64,000 nucleotides of DNA from Pasteurella sp049670895 (GTDB lineage: Bacteria > Pseudomonadota > Gammaproteobacteria > Enterobacterales > Pasteurellaceae): NCBI RefSeq assembly GCF_049670895.1, contig NZ_CP187170.1, one strand, 5' to 3'. This document shows positions 58,533 to 64,000 of the stretch, in pieces. A model generated the notes under the pieces. The model worked only from the letters and a program-made list of their open reading frames with translations. It had not been told where the DNA came from and searched no databases. A program made the translations under genes and the position numbers. The number at the start of each line of letters is the position of its first letter. Within the stretch, counting starts at the first letter, position 1.

Positions 58533-59633
58533 ATGATGAAAACACCCATTGCTGATAGTGATAAAAAATTAGACATCATGGATCATTTAAATCAGGATCA
58601 CTCTGATGAATTATTAATTGTCGCAAATTATTATGGCCAGAACAGTAATTATTCTGAAGCACGGATTAGTGATATTTTTGAAGAAGGGGTGCTCGTTGAT
58701 GCTTATCATATCGATCATGGAAATGTGCAGTTTTATGTGCCTTTTACAATTACAGGTTCGCTTGAGGAAAAAATTCTCTATTTGGCTTATTATGCCTTGA
58801 CCAAACAAGGTGAAAAACTCAACGGCAATAAGCGACAATTCTTCACCGTCGGGCAAAAATCAATGCCGTCTAAAAATATCATGCGTATTGTCATCAATAG
58901 CGTTAACCCTTTTCCCGAATACTATGCCGCTTACTCTTATGGTTTTGTGTTAAAACGCATTGATCGTCCGCAAAAAATTCACTCAAATAATACAAAAAAA
59001 GGTTTTTTTATGCAGATGTTTGATCGTTTGTTTATTTGGCTGCTACGTATTTTAAGTTCTAAAAACAGAAGGAAACTGATCGAACGCATGAATAGCGATA
59101 TTCGTTTATATACCCTGCGTTTGTCCGCCCAAGATATTTCAGGTCAATATGTTCAAGGTGCCATTGATGTCTATTTACACGGAGACAGCCCAGGAGCTGC
59201 CTGGATTAAACAACTTAAAGAAGGTGATATTATTTTCAGTCGTGCGAGTATTAAAGATAAACACCCACATTTACAACATGGAAAAAACGTGTTGATCGGT
59301 GATGAAACTGCCTATCCCGCCTTGGCTGGCATTCTTGAATTATGGTGCAATCCCGAACCCCCCATTGTTCTGATTTTGATGAATGATCCTGCAGAAAAGG
59401 ACTATTTCAAAGATCTTGCTATGCCTAAAGATACGGAACAACATTATTTGATTTATGCAGGGAAAAAACAGTCTGAATTGGTGATTGATATGCTAAAAAA
59501 ACTCGGCAGTCTGGATGGTGCATGGGGAGGATTTGAACATAGCGAAGCACAAAAAGTACGTCATTATATTCGTAATGTTCTTTCTATTGATGGCAGCAAA
59601 AATCACATCAAGGGTTACTGGACTATGAAGTAG
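58533..59633 (+). CDS. DUF2470 plus siderophore-interacting-protein (SIP) fusion; putative ferric-siderophore/haem reductase
   Basis: A 366-residue cytoplasmic protein with two parts. Residues 10-100 match DUF2470, the small domain found at the C-terminus of HugZ-type haem-utilisation proteins (IMDHLNQDHSDELLIVANYYG). Residues about 105-366 match the SIP/ViuB flavin reductase family: RLYTLR (FAD-binding RxYT), DVYLHGDSPGAAWIKQLKEGD, the NAD-domain GDETAYPALAGILE, and the C-terminal GGFEHSEAQKVRHYIRNVL and KGYW. The family's usual AGE before the helix is GFE here. SIP proteins release iron by reducing ferric siderophores; DUF2470 suggests a link to haem. AGGAAAG precedes the ATG pair. Fur control is inferred from the upstream box. 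Confidence 0.75.
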   Translation: MMKTPIADSDKKLDIMDHLNQDHSDELLIVANYYGQNSNYSEARISDIFEEGVLVDAYHIDHGNVQFYVPFTITGSLEEKILYLAYYALTKQGEKLNGNKRQFFTVGQKSMPSKNIMRIVINSVNPFPEYYAAYSYGFVLKRIDRPQKIHSNNTKKGFFMQMFDRLFIWLLRILSSKNRRKLIERMNSDIRLYTLRLSAQDISGQYVQGAIDVYLHGDSPGAAWIKQLKEGDIIFSRASIKDKHPHLQHGKNVLIGDETAYPALAGILELWCNPEPPIVLILMNDPAEKDYFKDLAMPKDTEQHYLIYAGKKQSELVIDMLKKLGSLDGAWGGFEHSEAQKVRHYIRNVLSIDGSKNHIKGYWTMK

Positions 59634-59683
59634 CCCTATTTATTTGAAAAATAAAATGCTTGTTTACTTAAAAGGAGAACATA

Positions 59684-59800
59684 ATGAAAAAGAGCAAATT
59701 GCTTTTGTTAACATTAACGACCTCACTTACCACCGTGTCGATATTTGCCAATACAACGCCAGAAAACCATAGCCAAACGGTGAAAGCTGAGGAATTGTAG
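59684..59800 (+). CDS. Short secreted peptide or 5' relic of an exported protein
   Basis: A 38-residue frame with a strong ribosome-binding site (AAGGAGA) and a clear signal peptide (MKKSKLLLLTLTTSLTTVSI, cleavage near FAN), then TTPENHSQTVKAEEL and TAG. The tail looks like the start of a TonB-dependent receptor or other exported protein, and the in-frame sequence after the stop stays only weakly protein-like. It lies 50 bases after the DUF2470-SIP gene, in the same direction, so it is probably in the same iron-regulated transcript. It may be a truncated gene or a genuine small exported peptide. Confidence 0.45.
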   Translation: MKKSKLLLLTLTTSLTTVSIFANTTPENHSQTVKAEEL

Positions 59801-59917
59801 CCGATCATTTTAATGCTTTGACAGTTTAATACCTATATTAAAAAAGAATTAGGGCAGACGCCAAGCCTGCCCCGACAAAACACTTAGATGAAGATATTAA
59901 TACCTTAAGCTTACAGA

Positions 59918-60625
59918 TTAGTAAGAAGAATTAATTACCACTTCCTCACCATATCCACCTGCTTGTGGGAATGGATAATAACTTGAGTTCGCGGCACGTA
60001 AGAAACGAATTCCACGAATCCCCGCTTCTTTAGCAGCTAAAATATCGTCATCACTATCACCATAATGAATACTGATTTTATGCTCAATAATCGCAGGGGT
60101 TTTCTTGTATTTGGTTTTATATTCTTTGCCGCCCATAAACTGTACAGGCTTCATATTCTTCACATTTAAATATTGTTTGATAATCTCTGTTACCCCATCA
60201 ACATTCCCTGCCGTGCGTCCCGTAATGAAAAACACCTGATCTCCACGCTCTTGATGCATTTTGACTAAATCAATCGCCACTTGTTTTGGCATAGAGTATT
60301 TATCACAACCTGCATTCACTTCATTCCAGAAATCCTGGTTTTTCAAATAGGCATTGCTTTCTGGCGAATATTTTTGTTTGCCATAGAAAAAGCAAGGGCT
60401 AGAAAATAATGCCGTATCGTCAATATCAAAACTCACATTCATCGGCGCTTTGCCCTGCAAGCTTTTTTCAATATCGGCAATGGATATCCAGTGAATAGGC
60501 TGTTCAGCTAACAACGTTCGAGTGTTCACCCCTTCATGCGTATAAGGCTCTTTGGGGGCAGCTTGAACAGCCAATACAGACATTGCAAAACAAAAAGATA
60601 AAGACAACTTACTGATGTTTTTCAT
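59918..60625 (-). CDS. aphA: Class B acid phosphatase AphA
   Basis: A 235-residue periplasmic HAD-superfamily phosphatase that releases phosphate from nucleotides and other organic phosphomonoesters. In Haemophilus and Pasteurella such enzymes take part in nucleotide/NAD salvage. There is a signal peptide (cleavage at VQAAPKEP). Motif I is FDIDDTALFSSP (nucleophile and general acid Asp), motif II is FFITGRT, and motif IV is HYGDSDDDI. The cysteine pair in SPCFFYG and NAGCDKYS may form a disulfide. Length matches the E. coli enzyme. It lies downstream of raiA in the same direction, separated by a terminator. Confidence 0.95.
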   Translation of the reverse strand: MKNISKLSLSFCFAMSVLAVQAAPKEPYTHEGVNTRTLLAEQPIHWISIADIEKSLQGKAPMNVSFDIDDTALFSSPCFFYGKQKYSPESNAYLKNQDFWNEVNAGCDKYSMPKQVAIDLVKMHQERGDQVFFITGRTAGNVDGVTEIIKQYLNVKNMKPVQFMGGKEYKTKYKKTPAIIEHKISIHYGDSDDDILAAKEAGIRGIRFLRAANSSYYPFPQAGGYGEEVVINSSY

Positions 60626-60645
60626 ACGGTACTCCTAAATAGCGA

Positions 60646-60678
60646 TAAAAAAAAGCTACACCAGAATGGGCGTAGCTT
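60646..60678 (-). terminator. Terminator of raiA
   Basis: On the minus strand AAGCTAC, a loop of 12 bases and GTAGCTT run into a T8 tract, 16 bases after the raiA stop. Confidence 0.85.
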
Positions 60679-60693
60679 ATGGGATTGTGAATT

Positions 60694-61011
60694 TTAGAAT
60701 GAGTCTTTCAAGCGTTCATCTGTTCTACGTGACTCACCTTTATGCTGAAGTTTGTTAAGCTGGCGTTCCAATTTTTCCTCGACTTCATTCACGGCTTTAT
60801 ACATATCTTCCGATTCCGCCTTGGCAAATAAATCACCTAACGGTGTACCAATTGATGCCTCAACAGAAAAGCCTTTTGGTATTTTATTTAAAATGAAGTG
60901 GGGATTAATTAATTGAGTTTGCCATTTTCCTAACTTAGCAAGTCTATCTTCGACGTGAGCACGAATTGCTGGGGTGATTTCCATTTGTTTGCTTGTGATA
61001 TTTAGACTCAT
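60694..61011 (-). CDS. raiA: Ribosome-associated inhibitor RaiA (YfiA), short HPF family
   Basis: A 105-residue cold-shock/stationary-phase protein that binds the 30S decoding region and inactivates ribosomes. It has the beta-alpha-beta-beta-beta-alpha layout: MSLNITSKQMEITPAIRAHVEDRLAKLGKW, VEASIGTPLGDLFAKAESEDMYKAV, and a C-terminal helix EVEEKLERQLNKLQHKGESRR. The short charged tail (TDERLKDSF) after the core is like RaiA rather than HPF of E. coli. It is separated from the symporter gene by 236 bases that include a hairpin. Confidence 0.9.
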   Translation of the reverse strand: MSLNITSKQMEITPAIRAHVEDRLAKLGKWQTQLINPHFILNKIPKGFSVEASIGTPLGDLFAKAESEDMYKAVNEVEEKLERQLNKLQHKGESRRTDERLKDSF

Positions 61012-61198
61012 AGCATATACCTCTTAGTTTGAGGGGACTTAATGTCCCTTTAATGAATAATCCTTACAGACAACATAACTGCCCTACTCGTAGTTTTCAA
61101 GTCTTTTTATTTAATTTTTTTGGAAAAGTAAAAAAGTATGATCTAGATAGAAAAATAACCATTTTATGGTGGACTATTTATGGGGAATTGTTATGATT

Positions 61199-61224
61199 GA
61201 AAGGATAAGTGCCCTTATCCTTTC
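61199..61224. terminator. Hairpin downstream of the symporter gene
   Basis: GAAAGGATAAG / CTTATCCTTTC is a perfect 11-base stem with a four-base loop, 24 bases after the symporter stop. It has no good T-run on either strand, so it may be a weak or factor-assisted terminator. Confidence 0.5.
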
Positions 61225-61247
61225 TCAAGAATATGCTTATATTTCAA

Positions 61248-62630
61248 TCAATTATTTTCAACTAACTCATCGGCATCAGCATGATTGGCTTTCAAGCGAG
61301 CAAAATAATCTTTGGTTTCACTGACCACCACATGACGTAATCCGATCAATGCCACAAGGTTAGGAAATGCCATTAAACCATTCACAATATCAGCTAATAG
61401 CCAAATTAAATCAAGATGAATAAAGGCACCGCAACCGACTAATACAATGAAAATAAAGCGATAAATTTTCAATCCCCGTGTTCCCACGAGATAAACAAAG
61501 CAACGCTCCCCGTAATAGCACCAACCTAAAATTGTGGTAAAAGCGAAGAATAATAAACCGACGGTGACAATACTCGCCCCTAACTGACTCCCTAAACCGA
61601 GAGAAAAAGCATGGTTAGTTAAGGCTGCACCTTCCATAGAAGTTGATTGCCATGCACCAGTAAGCACCAACACAATCCCCGTCATAGAACAAACGATAAT
61701 CGTATCTAAAAATGTACCAGTCATAGAAATCAAACCTTGACGAACAGGCTCTTTCGTTTGTGCTGCTGCCGCGGCAATAGGGGCACTCCCTAAACCAGAC
61801 TCATTAGAAAAAATCCCTCTTGCGACCCCTGATTGAATCGCTTTCAAGACCGTATAACCTAATGCACCACCCAATGCCGCACTAGGATTAAATGCACTAT
61901 GCACAATTAACGCAATAGTTTGTGGTACTAATTTCCAATTGATTAATAAAATAATCAGCGAGGTAGCCACATAAAGTAACGCCATAAAAGGCACAATGTA
62001 AGAAGACACAACGGCAATACGTCTCACACCACCTAAAACAATCAACGAAACTAACGCCGTAATAATGGAGGCAGTAAGCGGAATAGGCACGCTGAAAGTA
62101 TTTTCCATCGCATGAGTAATGGCATTCACCTGTGGAAAGGTACCAATACCAAAAAACGCCACTAAAATTCCGAAGATGGCAAATAATTTTGCTAACCATT
62201 TGATACCTAAGCCACGCTCAATGTAATACATCGGTCCCCCCGCCATAAAACCTTGGCGATCGCGTACACGGTATTTTACCGCTAATAAACATTCAGCGTA
62301 TTTGGTTGCCATGCCTAAAAGTGCCACTAGCCACATCCAGAAGACCGCACCAGGCCCAGCCGCTTGAATGGCGGTTGCCACCCCGACAATATTCCCCGTA
62401 CCAATGGTTGCGGCTAATGCAGTACATAATGCAGCAAAGGATGACACATCCCCTTTTTTGCCCGTGCCTTTTTCCTTGCGGAATAAATAGGATAACGCAC
62501 GTGGTAAATGCACAAACTGAATAAAACCTAAACGAAAAGTGAGATAAAGCCCAGTACCCGACAAGAGCAACAATAAAGGTGCCCCCCAAACCAGACTATT
62601 AATGGAAGATAAAATAGATTCTAATGACAT
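61248..62630 (-). CDS. Sodium:alanine/glycine symporter, AGCS family
   Basis: A 460-residue membrane protein with about eleven helices. AGCS hallmarks: GTGLYLTFRLGFIQF near residue 26, AALCTALAATIGTGNIVGVATAI near 67, FWMWLVALLGMATKYAECLLAVKYR, GGPMYYIERGLG, and GIFSNESGLGSAPIAAAAAQT near 273. It imports alanine or glycine with sodium ions. The mRNA leader carries a tandem glycine riboswitch, so glycine is the likely substrate and effector. GAGGAA precedes the ATG. Confidence 0.93.
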   Translation of the reverse strand: MSLESILSSINSLVWGAPLLLLLSGTGLYLTFRLGFIQFVHLPRALSYLFRKEKGTGKKGDVSSFAALCTALAATIGTGNIVGVATAIQAAGPGAVFWMWLVALLGMATKYAECLLAVKYRVRDRQGFMAGGPMYYIERGLGIKWLAKLFAIFGILVAFFGIGTFPQVNAITHAMENTFSVPIPLTASIITALVSLIVLGGVRRIAVVSSYIVPFMALLYVATSLIILLINWKLVPQTIALIVHSAFNPSAALGGALGYTVLKAIQSGVARGIFSNESGLGSAPIAAAAAQTKEPVRQGLISMTGTFLDTIIVCSMTGIVLVLTGAWQSTSMEGAALTNHAFSLGLGSQLGASIVTVGLLFFAFTTILGWCYYGERCFVYLVGTRGLKIYRFIFIVLVGCGAFIHLDLIWLLADIVNGLMAFPNLVALIGLRHVVVSETKDYFARLKANHADADELVENN

Positions 62631-62702
62631 GTGAAAAATTCCTCGTAAAAAATAATGAATTACAAGGAGGCAAAAGTCTTTTGCGGAAGATTAAAAAAAG
62701 GA

Positions 62703-62726
62703 AAGCACACATAAAAATGTGTGTAA
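62703..62726 (-). terminator. Possible expression-platform hairpin of the glycine riboswitch
   Basis: On the minus strand ACACACAT, a four-base loop and ATGTGTGC are followed after a few bases by a T7 run (62693-62699). It lies between the second aptamer and the symporter start and could be the terminator controlled by glycine binding, though the gap before the T-run weakens it. Confidence 0.45.
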
Positions 62727-62747
62727 AAACATCAAACCGTATTTCTT

Positions 62748-62945
62748 CTTGCCCCTGTCCTTTTGCCTGAGCGTTTCAAAAAACGATAAAAAATATACCG
62801 CTCTTTTTGCGCCTTCGGCGGTCGTGCTGTATTGCATACCACGACGCTCTCCAAGGGTTCGTCCAGTAACAGTCCCTGCTTATTATCAGCGCCTGAAAGA
62901 GTTTACCTCGTCGGCGTAGGGTCAATTCCCTACTCTCCAGCTACC
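62748..62945 (-). promoter_or_regulatory. Tandem glycine riboswitch
   Basis: On the minus strand two glycine aptamers follow one another. The first (about 62945-62866) reads CTGGAGAGTAGGG ... CGCCGACGAGGTAAACTC then TCAGGCGC and GCAGGGACTG. The second (about 62862-62748) reads TGGAGAGCGTC ... CGCCGAAGGCGCAAAAAGAG and then AAACGCTCAGGCAAAAGGAC. These GGAGAG, CGCCGA and CAGGCAAAAGGAC elements are the conserved core of the glycine class. It lies upstream of the AGCS symporter gene; boundaries are approximate. Confidence 0.9.
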
Positions 62946-63030
62946 TTCATCCGAACTTACTTCATAAAAAAAAGTGCGGTGGATTTTAACAAGATAATTT
63001 TTAAATCTCAACCGCACATCATGAAATTTT

Positions 63031-63300
63031 TTATTTCCCCTGTTCTCGCTCCCATTTACGGGCAATATAACTACAACTAGGAATTAAATTTAACTTTTTG
63101 GCTTGAATAAACTCAGACAATGCTTGATACAGTTTATCGGCAATCCCTTTTCCACGTAGCACTTCTGACACATAGGTATGATTGGCGTTAATGGTTTGCG
63201 GATCGACAAAAAAATAGGTCAGCTCAGCAATTTTTTTACCTTGTTCATCTAAAATAAAAAACTCGCCTTGTTGTTCGGTTTGTTGATGTTGAATTTTCAT
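63031..63300 (-). CDS. YjdJ-like small GNAT acetyltransferase
   Basis: An 89-residue single-domain member of the small GNAT group (COG2388 type). The acetyl-CoA-binding loop is TYVSEVLRGKGIADKLYQALSEF near residue 42, followed by KKLNLIPSCSYIARKWE, the usual end of this family (cysteine near residue 76). The substrate is unknown. Its ATG abuts the yacG stop, so yacG and this gene are probably cotranslated. A USS lies just after the stop. Confidence 0.85.
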   Translation of the reverse strand: MKIQHQQTEQQGEFFILDEQGKKIAELTYFFVDPQTINANHTYVSEVLRGKGIADKLYQALSEFIQAKKLNLIPSCSYIARKWEREQGK

Positions 63301-63503
63301 TAATGTGGTCTCCAGTCTTCGTGTTCCTCAGCCATGGAAAAATCGGCTGTGTCACAAGGAATGGCTTTTTCCTCGCTTGCCCACTCTCCCAAATCAATTA
63401 ATTGACAACGTTTACTGCAAAAAGGACGGTATGGACTGTCTGGTGACCAAATCACCGCCTTTTGACAAGTTGGACAAGGTACTGCAAATTTTTCTTCAGC
63501 CAT
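63300..63503 (-). CDS. yacG: DNA gyrase inhibitor YacG, zinc-binding
   Basis: A 67-residue protein that binds GyrB and inhibits supercoiling in E. coli. The four zinc cysteines are in VPCPTCQKAV and RPFCSKRCQLIDLGEWASEE. The acidic C-terminus fits the family. The ATG overlaps the coaE stop by one base, the usual coaE-yacG coupling. Confidence 0.95.
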   Translation of the reverse strand: MAEEKFAVPCPTCQKAVIWSPDSPYRPFCSKRCQLIDLGEWASEEKAIPCDTADFSMAEEHEDWRPH

Positions 63504-64000
63504 TATTTTCTCGCTAACTCAGTATACAATTGATGTAATTCTAACACTTTTTGTTTAAGTTGCGGTAAGGTTTGCTTAAGGTCCCCGTCATTATCAATGA
63601 CATCATCAGCAAACGAGAGGCGTGTCGCACGATCCACTTGCGAATGCATGATGTTTTCGATCATAGCGACTTTATTTTGATCTCGGCGAGTGGCTCGTTG
63701 TATTTGTGTTTGAGGTTGAACATCCACCACCAAAACACGTTGGCAAAGTGAGGTTAAATGATTTTCAATTAATAACGGCACCACCCAAATCACATAAGGG
63801 GTAGTTTGTTGCTTTAATTGACGTAACATTTCCTCTCGAATGGCGGGATGCAATAACCCATTTAACCATTGTTTATGGTCATCATGTTGGAAGATTAATT
63901 CACGTAAATAGGCACGATTCAACTCTCCATTTTCTAAGAGGACATCATGACCGAAATGGGCAACAATTTTAGCCAACAACGGGGAACCTTTCTCCACCAC
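63503..64000 (-). CDS. coaE: Dephospho-CoA kinase, C-terminal part (5' end outside window)
   Basis: The last 165 or so residues of the enzyme that phosphorylates dephospho-CoA in the final step of CoA synthesis. The P-loop lies beyond the window edge. Visible: LNRAYLRELIFQ, LHPAIREEML, YVIWVVPLLIEN, VLVVDV, RATRRDQ (lid-like Arg residues) and DVIDNDGDL near the end. The frame is open to base 64000, so the true start lies to the right. It is followed by yacG with a one-base overlap. Confidence 0.93.
   Translation of the reverse strand: MVEKGSPLLAKIVAHFGHDVLLENGELNRAYLRELIFQHDDHKQWLNGLLHPAIREEMLRQLKQQTTPYVIWVVPLLIENHLTSLCQRVLVVDVQPQTQIQRATRRDQNKVAMIENIMHSQVDRATRLSFADDVIDNDGDLKQTLPQLKQKVLELHQLYTELARK

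Overview
The window is a chromosomal segment of a gamma-proteobacterium of the family Pasteurellaceae. The strongest sign is the nine-to-ten-base uptake signal sequence AAAGTGCGGT (or its complement), which occurs about thirty times, several times as inverted pairs that act as terminators. This is the Haemophilus influenzae-type signal shared by Haemophilus, Aggregatibacter and Pasteurella. Base composition is AT-rich, and the protein sequences read as close relatives of the Haemophilus/Pasteurella versions. The genus cannot be fixed from the sequence alone; Pasteurella or a near relative is my guess.

Layout. 1-1963: the right end of a Mu-like transposable prophage, with a tail-associated gene, a small permuted-papain hydrolase gene, and a DNA adenine methyltransferase gene whose 5' end carries 14 AAGC repeats. 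The repeat number leaves the gene out of frame (OFF). The prophage sits inside a Fur-controlled TonB-dependent receptor gene (remnant 1964-2443). 3000-12600: pyruvate dehydrogenase (lpdA, aceF, aceE) and the general phosphotransferase system (crr, ptsI, ptsH). 12591-21210: rsgA/orn, two glycine tRNA genes and the tsaE-amiB-mutL-miaA-hfq-hflX cluster. 21312-30440: tyrR, ycjF, ycjX and the sapABCDF peptide-uptake operon. 30456-33030: a short-chain dehydrogenase, a small membrane protein, degraded intergenic DNA and an internally deleted insertion sequence. 33041-38704: an rRNA operon on the minus strand, fronted by Arg, His and Pro tRNA genes under one visible promoter. 38802-49807: wzzE, wecA, hemL, a drug/metabolite transporter, glnD, map, erpA, yacL and mrcB. 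50028-57939: a nitroreductase, a DegQ-type protease, a YdgA-like protein, rdgC, proC, an MFS transporter and xerD. 58476-59800: a Fur-controlled locus encoding an unusual DUF2470 plus siderophore-interacting-protein fusion and a tiny secreted peptide. 59918-64000: aphA, raiA, a sodium:amino-acid symporter behind a tandem glycine riboswitch, a GNAT protein, yacG and the 3' part of coaE.

Most of the window is ordinary core genome in neighbourhoods that resemble E. coli but are condensed: tRNA-Gly lies between orn and tsaE, ycjX-ycjF-tyrR lies next to sap, and wecA-wzzE lies beside the argX-hisR-proM tRNAs, in each case with intervening E. coli genes missing. The accessory material is at the left end (prophage), around 31-33 kb (IS and decayed DNA) and around 58-60 kb (iron locus). 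The most distinctive element is the phase-variable methyltransferase, placed where phage Mu carries its mom DNA-modification gene. I found no CRISPR array and no recognisable defence island.
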